Shown one piece after another: positions 18,321 through 27,011 of a stretch of DNA of 64,000 bases (position 1 is the stretch's first letter; each line of letters starts with the position of its first letter). This DNA comes from JACVRW01 sp963716215 (GTDB lineage: Bacteria; Actinomycetota; Thermoleophilia; Solirubrobacterales; Thermoleophilaceae): contig OY970298.1 in assembly GCA_963716215.1 (NCBI GenBank), forward strand, positions 434,001-498,000, in the 5' to 3' direction. The notes under the pieces are model-generated. The model was not told the DNA's origin, ran no database searches, and saw only the letters and a program-made list of their open reading frames with translations. Both the position numbers and the translations under genes were made by a program.

Positions 18321-19385
18321 TCAGGCGAAGCGGAAGCCGGCGGGCGCCGGCTCGATCACGATCGGGCTCTCGGGCAGGCCATCGGGCACCACCGGCTGGT
18401 TGAAGTCGCGCGGCGCGACGTCGTTGGGGGTGTCGGGATGAAAGAGCGCCGCGAGGTACTGGATATGGTCGCGGCCCACGCCGAGCTCGGTCTGGCCGCC
18501 GCCGTAGGCGCCGATGCCGCGCTCCGCGCAGAAGTCGTAGGCACGCCCGAGCTCAGCGAGCGCTCCCACGCGCGAGGGCTTGATGTTCACGGTGCGCGGA
18601 AGCCACTCCAGCGCCAGCACGTCGTCGACCGAGTGGATCGGCGCGTCCCACGTGACTCGATCGCGGTGCGGCTCGAGGATCGGCCGCGTCTCGTCGTTGA
18701 TGTCGGGGTCCTCCAACCACGCCTCGGGAAACGCCTCGATGAGCTTGGCGTACAGCTCCGGGTCGGTCGTCACGTCGACGGCCGTGCCCTTGTAGTGGCC
18801 CTTCAGGTCGAGCGAGTCGACGGCGCCCGAGGCCGCCAGCTCGGCGATCAGCTCGTCCGTCCAGTTGTTGGTGGGATCCAGCTTGAAGCGCGTGGTCGGG
18901 TAGCGCTCGAGCACGCGCATCATCCGGTCGGAGTTCTCGGGACCCTCGTTCCCCAGCGCGGCGAGCCGCATCGAGACGACGTAGTTGAGGGGGCGCAGCT
19001 CGCGGCCGAGGTGCGCCGCGAGCGAGGTCCCGGCCTGGCGCAGAGCGAGGTCGAGCGCGGCGGACTCGAAGGCCCAGGTGCGGTAGCGGCGCGAGACCTC
19101 CCGAACCGGCGGCTCGGGAAACGTGTCGAGCTCAGCCAGGCGCTCGGCGAACGAGCCGAGCGTCCACGAGCCCGCCAGCGGCAGCGAGCCGCCCGCCGCC
19201 TGGAAGTTGACATGGTCGATCCCGTCGTAGACCACGTCCTCGCCCACGCCCTCCTCGCCACCACCGCGCAGCGTGATCAGCGTCGTGTAGCGGACGAAGT
19301 CCTCCGAGTACGCGACCTCGAGCCCCTCGAGCTCGTAGCCGTCGATCTCGATCTCCAACCCGGCCAGCTGTTCCCAGGTGCTCAC
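18321..19385 (-). CDS. enolase superfamily enzyme
   Basis: 354 residues. An N-terminal capping domain (to about 120) is followed by a TIM barrel with FKLDPTNNWTDELIAEL, LDLKGHY, WLEDPDIND, VTWDAPIHSVDD and VNIKPSRVG, which are the strand-end patterns of muconate-cycloisomerase/mandelate-racemase relatives. FKLDP in the second-strand position is not the exact KxK, so I do not assign a reaction. GTG 19385 follows TAGTCT (19394-19399) by 8 nt, supporting the start. It is upstream of, and probably co-transcribed with, the PLD-like gene. Confidence 0.75.
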   Translation of the reverse strand: MSTWEQLAGLEIEIDGYELEGLEVAYSEDFVRYTTLITLRGGGEEGVGEDVVYDGIDHVNFQAAGGSLPLAGSWTLGSFAERLAELDTFPEPPVREVSRRYRTWAFESAALDLALRQAGTSLAAHLGRELRPLNYVVSMRLAALGNEGPENSDRMMRVLERYPTTRFKLDPTNNWTDELIAELAASGAVDSLDLKGHYKGTAVDVTTDPELYAKLIEAFPEAWLEDPDINDETRPILEPHRDRVTWDAPIHSVDDVLALEWLPRTVNIKPSRVGALAELGRAYDFCAERGIGAYGGGQTELGVGRDHIQYLAALFHPDTPNDVAPRDFNQPVVPDGLPESPIVIEPAPAGFRFA

Positions 19386-19436
19386 GGCGCCCGAGACTAG
19401 CGGGGGGCCGGGTACGCGAGCCCCCGGGCGCCGTCC

Positions 19437-19853
19437 TCAGCCGCCCGGCACCACCAGCACCGGGCGCTCCGACAGGTGCACCAGCTTGTGCGGCGTCGAC
19501 CCCAGGATCGCGCCCTTGATCGGGCTCTCCCCGTACGTGCCGACCACGATCATGCGCGCGTTCTCGCGCTCGGCCAGCTCGGTCAGCGCCGCAGAGGGGC
19601 GCTTCGGCACCAGCGCGACCTCAGCGTCGACCCCAGCGTCCCTGGCGCGCATGAGCGCGCCCTCGGTCACGCGTTCCCCTAGCTCCTCGAGCGCGCGGCG
19701 GTGCGCGGTCTCCTCCTCGGTCGGCGGCCCGGGCGGCGCGACCCCGAACGCGATCACAAGCCGGTCGCCGAACGCCGAGGCCAACTCCAGCGCGGTGTCG
19801 AGCGCCCGCTCGGCGCCCGGCGATGCGTCGTAGCCCAGCACGATCGTGGCCAT
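19437..19853 (-). CDS. universal stress protein (UspA family)
   Basis: 138 residues, one Usp domain. It starts IVLGYDASPGAERALDTAL and ends with the ATP-binding pattern VVGTYGESPIKGAILGSTPH (G-2x-G-9x-G-S/T form) and VLVV. The ATG shares one base with the stop of the APC permease upstream (TGATG), so it is the last gene of the seven-gene minus-strand polyamine operon. Pairing of Usp with permeases is common; the regulatory role here is not known. Confidence 0.9.
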   Translation of the reverse strand: MATIVLGYDASPGAERALDTALELASAFGDRLVIAFGVAPPGPPTEEETAHRRALEELGERVTEGALMRARDAGVDAEVALVPKRPSAALTELAERENARMIVVGTYGESPIKGAILGSTPHKLVHLSERPVLVVPGG

Positions 19854-21349
19854 CAGACCGCCTCCTCCGGGACGGCGGCGATACCCATCCTATGCCCCGC
19901 GGCCACGTCGGGGTCGACCGTCTCAGGCCGGCGCCCGAAGAAGTCCTGGTGCCCCCCGATGCGCCACAGCAGGCTCAACACCACGCCGAGCAGCAGCAGC
20001 CCGAGCCCCAACACCACCGGGATGGCAACGCCGAACAGCGCGCTGCCCGAGTAGCTCTGGTCCGTCTTCGAGTACTCGATGATCGCCTTCACGAACAGGA
20101 AGCCGAGGATCAGCCCACCCACCACCGGGCCGACGCCGATGAAGAGGAAGTTCTTCACCGACTTGGTCAGCTCGCGGCGGTAGTAGATCGTGCACGCGAA
20201 CCCGGTCAGCGCGTAGTAGAACGCGATCATCAGCGACAGCGCCGTGAGCGAGTCGTAGACGAAGTTCTCCGACAGCGGGAACAGCACGCCGAACCAGACG
20301 GCCGCCACCGCGCCGATCACGATCGTCGACACGTGCGGGGTGAGGAAGCGCGGGTGCACGCGCCCGAAGGCCGCTGGGAAGGCGCCCTGACGCGCCATCG
20401 ACAGCGTCGTGCGCGACGCGGGCAGGATCGTCGTCTGGGTGGACGACAGCGCCGAGGTGATGATCGCGAGCACCACCAGCTTGTCGAGCGGCGAGCCGAG
20501 CACGTCGGTGGCGAGCGAGCCGAAGATCCCGGCGTCGTCCTCGAACTCGGCGATGCGGTCGAGGCCCGCGTACGAGACCACCGCGATCGTGGTGATCACG
20601 TAGGTGCCCAGCAGGATCACCGTCGAGAACATCGCGGCCAGGCCGGGGGCGGAGTCGGAGTTCTCGGTCTCCTCGTTGAGGTTGACCGCGCTCTCCCAGC
20701 CCCAGTAGATGAACACCCCCGTGAGCACGCCCAGGATCAGCGCGTTCGAGCTGTCGATCGCAAACGGCGACAGCCAGGAGAGCGAGAACGTGAGCGCGCC
20801 GCCCTTGACCAGCGCGACGACGGCGAACAGCATCAGGGCCCCCACCTGGGCGAAGATCATGAAGCGCTGGATGTGCGCCGAGAGCTCGGTGCCGAGCACG
20901 CAGATGGTCGTCATCACCGCGATGATCAGCAGGGTGAAGACGACGTTCCAGGCGATCGAGTCGCGCATCGAGTCGAGCCCGAACAGGTCGAACGTGTAGT
21001 ACGCGGCCACCTGCGCGAGCGATCCGATGACGAGGATGCCGGTGGTCGTGACGGCCCAGCCGCCGACCCACCCGAGGCTCGGGCCCATCGCGCGCGTGAC
21101 CCACGAGAACGACGTGCCGCAGTCCGGATCGGCGCGGTTCATGTAGAAGAACGCCGACGCGATCAGGAACATCGGGATGAACGACACCAGCATCACCGCG
21201 GGCGCCTGAACGCCCACTCCGACGACGACGATCGCGAGCACCGCGGCGAGCGAGTAGGCCGGCGCCGTGGACGAGATGCCGATCACGAGACCGTCGAGGA
21301 AGCCGATGGCGTCCTTCTTGAGTCCCTTGTCTGCGACTCCTTCTGTCAT
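19853..21349 (-). CDS. APC family amino acid/polyamine permease
   Basis: 498 residues with about 12-14 membrane segments. The family start is SSTAPAYSLAAVLAIVV, followed by the substrate-region pattern FFYMNRADPDCGTSFSWVTR and LGWVGGWAV, typical of APC transporters. ATG 21349 overlaps the aminotransferase stop (ATGA). Its place between a class III aminotransferase and an ABC polyamine importer suggests uptake of an amine such as putrescine, GABA or a related amino acid; the specific substrate is inferred from context only. Confidence 0.9.
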   Translation of the reverse strand: MTEGVADKGLKKDAIGFLDGLVIGISSTAPAYSLAAVLAIVVVGVGVQAPAVMLVSFIPMFLIASAFFYMNRADPDCGTSFSWVTRAMGPSLGWVGGWAVTTTGILVIGSLAQVAAYYTFDLFGLDSMRDSIAWNVVFTLLIIAVMTTICVLGTELSAHIQRFMIFAQVGALMLFAVVALVKGGALTFSLSWLSPFAIDSSNALILGVLTGVFIYWGWESAVNLNEETENSDSAPGLAAMFSTVILLGTYVITTIAVVSYAGLDRIAEFEDDAGIFGSLATDVLGSPLDKLVVLAIITSALSSTQTTILPASRTTLSMARQGAFPAAFGRVHPRFLTPHVSTIVIGAVAAVWFGVLFPLSENFVYDSLTALSLMIAFYYALTGFACTIYYRRELTKSVKNFLFIGVGPVVGGLILGFLFVKAIIEYSKTDQSYSGSALFGVAIPVVLGLGLLLLGVVLSLLWRIGGHQDFFGRRPETVDPDVAAGHRMGIAAVPEEAV

Positions 21350-22683
21350 GCGTAGAGCTCCTTCACGGCCGCTCCGAATGCCTCCGTATGACGATCGACC
21401 TGGGCCGGGGTCGTCGCCGGGCACATCAACGCCATGTTGTGGAACGGCGTGATCAACACGCCGCGGTTGAGCAGGTACAGATGCAGATACTCCTCGAGTT
21501 GCCGGTCGCCTGCTCGCGCCGACTCCGCGCCGGTGCGGGGCGGCTCGGCGGAGAAGCGATATTCGGCGCGCGCGCCGAGGCTCACGATGCTCCACGGCAC
21601 CGAGTGGCGCGCGAGCGCCTCCTCGACGCCGGCGACGAAGCGCTCGCGCAGCTCGGACATGCTCGCGAAGGCGGAATCGGTGAGCACCTCGGCGAGCGTC
21701 GCGCGGGTGGCGGAGAGCGACAGAGCGTTGCCGGCGAGCGTGCCGCCCACGCCGCCGGTGTCCTCGTAGTCGGCCTCATCGTCGGCAGCGATCCGCTCGG
21801 CCAGATCTGCGCTCACGCCGTACGCCCCGATCGGCACGCCGCCCCCGATCGACTTGCCGAGCGTGACCGCGTCGGGCTCGAGGCCCCAGGCGGCGGTGCA
21901 GCCGCCGGGGCCCGCGCTGAGCGTGTGCGTCTCATCGATGATCAGCAGCGTGCCGGCCCGGGTGCACGCCTCGCGCACCGCCTCGAGGAACCCCTCCTCC
22001 GGGAGCACGATCCCGATGTTCGTGAGCGCCGGCTCCATCAGCACGCACGCCACGTCGCCGTGGGCAAGCGCCGCCTCGACGGAGTCGATCTCGTTGAACT
22101 CCGCCAGGCGCGTGGTCTGCGCCGGGTCCACCGCCGGCCCGACGTTGCCCTCGCGCGAGCGCACGACGCCGTCGTCGCCGAGCGTGACGAATGCCTCGTC
22201 GACCGAGCCGTGATAGCACCAGTTGAACAGCAGCACCCGCGGCCGTCCGGTTACCTGGCGGCAGATCCTCAGCAGCCAGCGGTTGGCGTCCGTAGCGGTC
22301 AGGGCGAACTGCCACAACGGCAGGCCGAAGCGGCGCCCCAGCTCCTCGCCCACCCAGGCGGCATCCTCGGTCGGCAGCATCGTCGTGATGCCGGCCTGCT
22401 CGCGCACCGCGGCCATCGTGGGCGCCGGCGAGTGGCCGGCCATCGCGCCGGTGTCGCCGAGGCAGAAGTCGGCGTACTCGTTGCCGTCCACGTCCACGAC
22501 GGTCGCGCCCTGGGCCTCCGCGAGGTAGACGGGGTGAGCGCCCGCCCACATCGCCATCCAGCTCATCGGGACCCCGGCGAGCAGCGAGCCGCGCGCCCGC
22601 TCGTGGAGCTCGCGCGAGCGCGGGTGCAGGTCGGCGAAGCGCTCCCGCTCACGGTCGAGCAGCGACCCCGGAGCGGTGATCAC
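21346..22683 (-). CDS. class III pyridoxal-phosphate aminotransferase (GSA-aminomutase-like)
   Basis: 445 residues. The PLP lysine is in AVTLGKSIGGGVPIGAYG, the aspartate pattern is LLIIDETHTLS, and the phosphate-binding region is FALTATDANRWLLRICRQ with LLFNWCYHGSVDEAF. The sequence is closest in feel to the glutamate-1-semialdehyde aminomutase branch, but TDAN replaces the usual SEA in the cofactor-binding loop. GTG 22683 overlaps the potC stop (GTGA), and the stop overlaps the permease start. It probably transfers the amino group of the imported amine or amino acid; it is not likely to be a heme biosynthesis enzyme, given the operon. Confidence 0.85.
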   Translation of the reverse strand: MITAPGSLLDRERERFADLHPRSRELHERARGSLLAGVPMSWMAMWAGAHPVYLAEAQGATVVDVDGNEYADFCLGDTGAMAGHSPAPTMAAVREQAGITTMLPTEDAAWVGEELGRRFGLPLWQFALTATDANRWLLRICRQVTGRPRVLLFNWCYHGSVDEAFVTLGDDGVVRSREGNVGPAVDPAQTTRLAEFNEIDSVEAALAHGDVACVLMEPALTNIGIVLPEEGFLEAVREACTRAGTLLIIDETHTLSAGPGGCTAAWGLEPDAVTLGKSIGGGVPIGAYGVSADLAERIAADDEADYEDTGGVGGTLAGNALSLSATRATLAEVLTDSAFASMSELRERFVAGVEEALARHSVPWSIVSLGARAEYRFSAEPPRTGAESARAGDRQLEEYLHLYLLNRGVLITPFHNMALMCPATTPAQVDRHTEAFGAAVKELYA

Positions 22684-23573
22684 GCCTGGCTCGGCTCGGG
22701 CTCGTCGGGGCGCACGGCGGCCATGCGCTCGGCCCGCCGCTGCTGCCAGACGGTCAGCAGCATCATCGCCAGCGTGAAGAGGAAGATCATCGAAGCGATC
22801 ACGTAGATCTGCGGCGGGATGGCCACGCGCGCGGCACCCCAGATGAAGACGGGGAACGTGATCGTGGAGCCGTTGTTGAAGCTGGTGATCACGTAGTCGT
22901 CGATCGACAGCGCGAACGCCAACAGCGCGGCCGAGACCACCCCGGGCATGATCAGCGGCAGGGTGACCAGTCGGAACGTCTGCCACGGCGTGGCCCCGAG
23001 GTCCTGGGCGGCCTCCTCCAGCGAGCGGTCGAACCCGATCAGCCGCGAGCGCACGGTCACGATCACGAACGAGATGTTGAACATGACGTGCGCGATCACG
23101 ATCGTGCTGAAGCCGGTGGCCACCGAGAAGTTGAGGAACATCGACAGCAACGCAGCGCCGAGCACGACCTCCGGGGTGGCCAGCGGGATGAAGATGAAGA
23201 AGTTGACCGGCGCGCGGCCACGGAACTCGTAGCGCACCAGCGCGAGCGCGGTGACCGTTCCGAGCACCGTCGCGATGATCGTGGACACGCCCGCCACCTC
23301 GATCGACACCCTCAGCGCGTCGCCGATTCCGGGCACGCCGAACGGGTCCTTCCAGGCGTCGAGCGAGAACTCCTGCCAGATGAAGTTGAAGCGCCCGCGC
23401 GGCTTGTTGAACGAGAAGACGAGGATGATCGCGATCGGCACCAGCAGGTACAGCAGCGCGAGCCCGGCGTAGAGGTTGAGGCCCGCGTCGAGCAGCTTGC
23501 CGCCGCGCCGCCGGTTGCGCGGCCCGCGCGTCTCGCTGGCGGTAGTGACCCTGCCCGCGGTGGTGGCTTCCAT
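22680..23573 (-). CDS. potC: polyamine-type ABC transporter permease (PotC-like)
   Basis: 297 residues. A basic cytoplasmic N-terminus of about 27 residues precedes six membrane segments. The ATPase-contact EAA loop reads EEAAQDLGATPWQTFRLVTLPLIMPG. ALSIDDYVITSFNNG near the end is the PotC-type pattern. ATG 23573 shares a base with the potB stop (TAATG). It works with PotB, PotD and PotA in import of spermidine/putrescine-class solutes. Confidence 0.9.
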   Translation of the reverse strand: MEATTAGRVTTASETRGPRNRRRGGKLLDAGLNLYAGLALLYLLVPIAIILVFSFNKPRGRFNFIWQEFSLDAWKDPFGVPGIGDALRVSIEVAGVSTIIATVLGTVTALALVRYEFRGRAPVNFFIFIPLATPEVVLGAALLSMFLNFSVATGFSTIVIAHVMFNISFVIVTVRSRLIGFDRSLEEAAQDLGATPWQTFRLVTLPLIMPGVVSAALLAFALSIDDYVITSFNNGSTITFPVFIWGAARVAIPPQIYVIASMIFLFTLAMMLLTVWQQRRAERMAAVRPDEPEPSQA

Positions 23574-24451
23574 TACGCCCGCCGCTCCTCGCCCTCGGTG
23601 CCCAGGAGCGCCTCGGTGCCGGCCACGCGCGCCCACACCAGCACGATGATCAGCATCGCGCCCATCAGCGTGAACGACAGCGCGGCCGCCGTCGGGTAGT
23701 CGCCCACCTCGAGGTAGCGGCTCTGGATGACGTTGCCGATCATGAACTGGCGCGGCGTGCCGAGCAGCTCCGCGTTGATGAAGTCGCCGGCCGCGGGGAT
23801 GAACGTGAGCAGCGTGCCGGCAACGACGCCGGGCATCGAGAGCGGCAGCGTCACGCGCAGGAACACGTCGCGGCGGCGCCCGTAGAGGTCGTACCCCGCC
23901 TCCAGCAGCCGCGGGTCGATCCGCTCCAGCGAGGCATAGAGCGGGAGGACCATGAACGGGAGGAAGTTGTAGGTGATGCCGAGCACCACCGACGCCGTGG
24001 TGTCGAGCAGGCGCCCGTCCTCGGACAGGATCCCGACCGTCTGGAGGACGTTCACAACCGCGCCCGAGTCGCTCAGGATCGTCTCCCACGACAGCGTGCG
24101 GATCAGGTAGGTGACGAAGAACGGCACGATCACCGCGAGCAGCAAGGCGTTGCGCCAGCGCCCGCCCCGGAAGGCGATCACGTAGGCGAGCGGATAGCCG
24201 ATGACGAACGAGATCAGCGTGGCCAGCGCGGCGTACTCGAACGAGCGCAGGAACTGCTCGTCGAATTGGCTGATCGCGTCCGTGTAGTTGGCGAAGTTCC
24301 AGTCGAATATGAAGCCGGTATCGGGGCTGCCCGACTTGAGCGACTCGAACAGCATGTAGGCGAGCGGGAGGGCGAAGAACACCAACAGCCATCCCAGCCC
24401 CGGCAGCAGGAGCAGATACGGCAGGCCCGCTTTCTTGAGGCCGGCTCGCAA
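23573..24451 (-). CDS. potB: polyamine-type ABC transporter permease (PotB-like)
   Basis: 292 residues with six membrane segments. It has an early LLLPGLGWLLVFFALPLAYM helix and the EAA loop LLEAGYDLYGRRRDVFLRVTLPLSMPG; FIPAAGDFINAELLGTP is typical of PotB/PotH permeases. The start is TTG at 24451, the only plausible start before the first helix; it lies 10 nt after the potD stop. It forms the membrane pore with PotC. Confidence 0.9.
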   Translation of the reverse strand: MRAGLKKAGLPYLLLLPGLGWLLVFFALPLAYMLFESLKSGSPDTGFIFDWNFANYTDAISQFDEQFLRSFEYAALATLISFVIGYPLAYVIAFRGGRWRNALLLAVIVPFFVTYLIRTLSWETILSDSGAVVNVLQTVGILSEDGRLLDTTASVVLGITYNFLPFMVLPLYASLERIDPRLLEAGYDLYGRRRDVFLRVTLPLSMPGVVAGTLLTFIPAAGDFINAELLGTPRQFMIGNVIQSRYLEVGDYPTAAALSFTLMGAMLIIVLVWARVAGTEALLGTEGEERRA

Positions 24452-24461
24452 CGTCTTGGGC

Positions 24462-25658
24462 CTAGGCGCCGATCACGCCCTGGAAGGCCTCGGTCAGCTC
24501 GGTGTCCTCCGCGGGCTTCAGCAGCCTGAAGATGAACGCGTCGGAGAGCGTCTTCTCGTCCGGGAAGATGAGCTGGTTCTCACCCAGTGCCGGGTCGCGC
24601 TCGGTGAGGATCTCCTGCACCCCGTTGACCGGGCAGATGTAGTTGACGTACTCCGCGATGTCCGCCTGCACCTCGGGCTCGTAGACGAAGTCCATGAACT
24701 TCTCCGCCGTGTACGGCGCGGGAGCGCCGACGGGGATCTCCATGTTGTCCGTCCACAGATGCACGCCGGTCTCGGGCGCGACGAACTTGATGTTCGGGTT
24801 GTCGGCCTCCAGCTGCACCGCGTCGCCGGACCAGCCGATGATCACCCACGAATCGCCCTTGGTGATGTCCTTCGTGTACTCGTTGCCCGTGAAGCCGCGG
24901 ATCTGGCCCGAGTCCGACGCCTCGCCGATCTTGTCGATCGCCTGCATGAACTCGTCGGTCGTGGCGGTCTCGGGGTCGAAGCCCATCGAGGCGGCGACGA
25001 GGCCCACGGTGTCGCGCATCTCGGTCAGCATCGTGACCTTGCCCTTGTAGGCCGGATCGAACAGGTCGTCGATCGACTTGGGCTCGCGCTTCACCTTGTC
25101 CTTGCGGTAGATGATCCCTGCGAAGCCCGACTGCCACGGCACCGAGTAGTCGCGCTTGGGGTCGAACGGCGGCGACTTGAGCCGCTCGATCAGGTTGGCG
25201 TCGACGTTGGGGATGGCGGCGTGGTCGAGCTTCTCGACGTAGCCGAGCGTGATCATCTTGCCGGCCATCCAGTCCGTGACGACGTGGATGTCGCGCCCGC
25301 CCGAGTCGCCGCGGTCGTACTGCTGGCGCACCTTGCCGAAGAACTCGTTGTTGTCGTTCACCTCTTCCACGTACTTGACCTTGGTCCCGTACTTCTCCTG
25401 AAACTCCTTGAGGGTGCCGCGGTCCTCTTCGATGTAGAGCGGCCAGTTGGCCACGTACAGCGAGTCGGCGATCTCCCCCTTCTCGATCACCTTCGACTCC
25501 GGCTTGTTGTCGCTGGTCCCGCCGGTCTTGGACCCGCACGCCGCGAGGTACGAGAGCGCCGACACGCTCATCGCGCCGGCCGCACCGCGCCGGAGGAGCT
25601 TGCGGCGGCTGATCTCCGCCCTGATCATGCGCTCGAACTGGCGCTCTAGCTCACTCAC
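24462..25658 (-). CDS. potD: polyamine-type ABC transporter substrate-binding lipoprotein (PotD-like), Tat-type signal
   Basis: 398 residues. The N-terminus combines a twin-arginine motif (ISRRKLLRRGAAG) with a lipobox (SYLAAC), so it is likely a Tat-exported lipoprotein. The mature part begins LYVANWPLYIEED, then WMAGKMITLGYVEKLD, VPWQSGFAGIIYRKD and WSGDAVQLEADNPNIKF, matching PotD/PotF proteins, where several of these Trp/Asp residues bind the polyamine. GTG 25658 overlaps the potA stop (GTGA). Confidence 0.92.
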   Translation of the reverse strand: MSELERQFERMIRAEISRRKLLRRGAAGAMSVSALSYLAACGSKTGGTSDNKPESKVIEKGEIADSLYVANWPLYIEEDRGTLKEFQEKYGTKVKYVEEVNDNNEFFGKVRQQYDRGDSGGRDIHVVTDWMAGKMITLGYVEKLDHAAIPNVDANLIERLKSPPFDPKRDYSVPWQSGFAGIIYRKDKVKREPKSIDDLFDPAYKGKVTMLTEMRDTVGLVAASMGFDPETATTDEFMQAIDKIGEASDSGQIRGFTGNEYTKDITKGDSWVIIGWSGDAVQLEADNPNIKFVAPETGVHLWTDNMEIPVGAPAPYTAEKFMDFVYEPEVQADIAEYVNYICPVNGVQEILTERDPALGENQLIFPDEKTLSDAFIFRLLKPAEDTELTEAFQGVIGA

Positions 25659-26821
25659 GCCGGTACCCCCTCCTCGTCGTTGGCTGCGTCGGCGGCGGTC
25701 TGCCTGACCATGTGGATGTTCTCGGCCGACCAGGTGAGCCGCGCGCCGTCGCCGGCGGCCGGCAGGCGCCGACGGGCCTCCTCGTCGGTGTTCGGCACCA
25801 ACACCGTCATGCGCGTGTCGTCCGGGAGCCGGACGATCACCTGGGTCGCTGTACCCAAATAGAGCGAGCTTTCCACCTGGCCGTCCACGCTCGGGCCGGT
25901 GGCCGCTCCGGCGCCGTTGGCCGGGTGCAGCTGCAGCTTCTCGGGACGCACGACCGCGTGGGCGCGCTCCCCGACCGTCGCGCCGGCGGCGCCCGCCCGC
26001 ACGGTCGGACCCGCGTCGAGGCGCAGCTCCACCGTGCCGCTGCCGGTGGAGACGACCTCGCCGGGCATCAGGTTGGAGACGCCGATGAAGCCCGCGACGA
26101 AGGTGGTCCGCGGGCGCTCGTAGATCTCCTCCGGATCATCGAGCTGCTCGACCATGCCGCGGTTCATGACCGCGATCCGGTCCGACATCGTGAGCGCTTC
26201 CTCCTGGTCGTGCGTCACGTAGACGAACGTGATGCCCACGTCCTGCTGGATGCGCTTCAGCTCGATCTGGAGCTGCTTGCGCAGCTTGAGGTCGAGCGCG
26301 CCGAGCGGCTCGTCGAGCAGGAGCACGGCCGGGCGATTGACGAGCGCTCGCGCGAGCGCCACTCGCTGCTGCTGGCCGCCGGAGAGCTGGCGCGGCTTGC
26401 GCTTACCCTCGCGCCCGAGGCCGACGCGCTCGAGCTCCTCGGACACGCGGCGGCGCACCTCGTCCTTCGACACGCGCTGGCGCTCCAGACCGAACGCCAC
26501 GTTGCGCTCCACGCTCAGGTGCGGGAACAGCGCATAGCTCTGGAACACCGTGTTGGTCGGGCGGCGGAACGCGGGCTGGGCGGTCACGTCCTCCCCGTCC
26601 AGCAGCACCGTGCCCTCGGACGGCTCCTCGAAGCCGGCGATCATCCGCAGCGTCGTCGTCTTGCCGCACCCGGAGGGGCCGAGCATCGTGAAGAACTCGC
26701 CGCTCGGGATGTCGAGATCCATCTCCCGGACGGCCGTGAACTCGCCGAAGCGCTTCGTCACTCCGCGCAAGCTGACGCTTGGAGTGCCGGCTCGAGTCCC
26801 CCCTTGGCCCCCTAGGCTCAT
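25655..26821 (-). CDS. potA: polyamine-type ABC transporter ATP-binding protein (PotA-like)
   Basis: 388 residues. It has Walker A GPSGCGKTTTLRMIAG, signature LSGGQQQRVALARAL, Walker B VLLLDEPLGALD and the switch His in THDQEEAL. A C-terminal TOBE domain (about 270-380, with RPEKLQLHP and YLGTATQVIV) is the regulatory part found in PotA-type ATPases. ATG 26821 is first in the minus-strand operon and follows a TACCTT box (26832-26837) by 10 nt. An operator-rich region of about 190 bp separates it from the divergent aminotransferase. Confidence 0.93.
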   Translation of the reverse strand: MSLGGQGGTRAGTPSVSLRGVTKRFGEFTAVREMDLDIPSGEFFTMLGPSGCGKTTTLRMIAGFEEPSEGTVLLDGEDVTAQPAFRRPTNTVFQSYALFPHLSVERNVAFGLERQRVSKDEVRRRVSEELERVGLGREGKRKPRQLSGGQQQRVALARALVNRPAVLLLDEPLGALDLKLRKQLQIELKRIQQDVGITFVYVTHDQEEALTMSDRIAVMNRGMVEQLDDPEEIYERPRTTFVAGFIGVSNLMPGEVVSTGSGTVELRLDAGPTVRAGAAGATVGERAHAVVRPEKLQLHPANGAGAATGPSVDGQVESSLYLGTATQVIVRLPDDTRMTVLVPNTDEEARRRLPAAGDGARLTWSAENIHMVRQTAADAANDEEGVPA

Positions 26822-26853
26822 CCTCGCGTGCAAGGTATGGCCGATGTGGCATG

Positions 26854-26869
26854 TCCGCAAGGGTGCGGA
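26854..26869. promoter_or_regulatory. inverted repeat TCCGCA-N4-TGCGGA in the potA/aminotransferase intergenic region
   Basis: Perfect 6-bp arms with a 4-bp spacer, 33 bp upstream of the potA start and just beyond its -10-like box. The left arm sits in an 8-bp sequence TGTCCGCA that recurs at 26971-26978, inside the third inverted repeat. It is a candidate operator for potA; the binding protein is unknown. Confidence 0.45.
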
Positions 26870-26894
26870 ATGCCGAAAACACGGATCGCTAACA

Positions 26895-26907
26895 GTACGA
26901 AACGTAC
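26895..26907. promoter_or_regulatory. palindrome GTACGAAACGTAC
   Basis: A 13-bp palindrome with 5-bp perfect arms around AAA, central in the intergenic region between two divergent polyamine transcription units. The local sequence is AT-richer than the surroundings. It is a candidate transcription-factor site, possibly for the PucR-type regulator encoded at 28415. Confidence 0.45.
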
Positions 26908-26940
26908 AAGCCGAGGGTGCTGTAATTCGCCACAGGCCCT

Positions 26941-26986
26941 CTAGACGCTGCGCCTATCCGCCGATACCTTTGTCCGCAGCGTCTAG
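26941..26986. promoter_or_regulatory. long inverted repeat CTAGACGCTGCG-N22-CGCAGCGTCTAG
   Basis: Two perfect 12-bp arms 34 bp apart centre to centre (about three helical turns), ending 25 bp before the aminotransferase start at 27012. As DNA this suits binding by a dimer of dimers on one face; as RNA it would fold into a strong stem in the aminotransferase leader. Either way it is the best candidate control element for this gene and pucR. Confidence 0.55.
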
Positions 26987-27011
26987 TCGTACCGATTTCA
27001 AGGGAGAGAGA

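Noticed and set aside
19823..21355. Long plus-strand frame over the APC permease
   Set aside because: Its composition is Arg/His/Asp-rich, typical of an antisense shadow of a high-GC membrane-protein gene.
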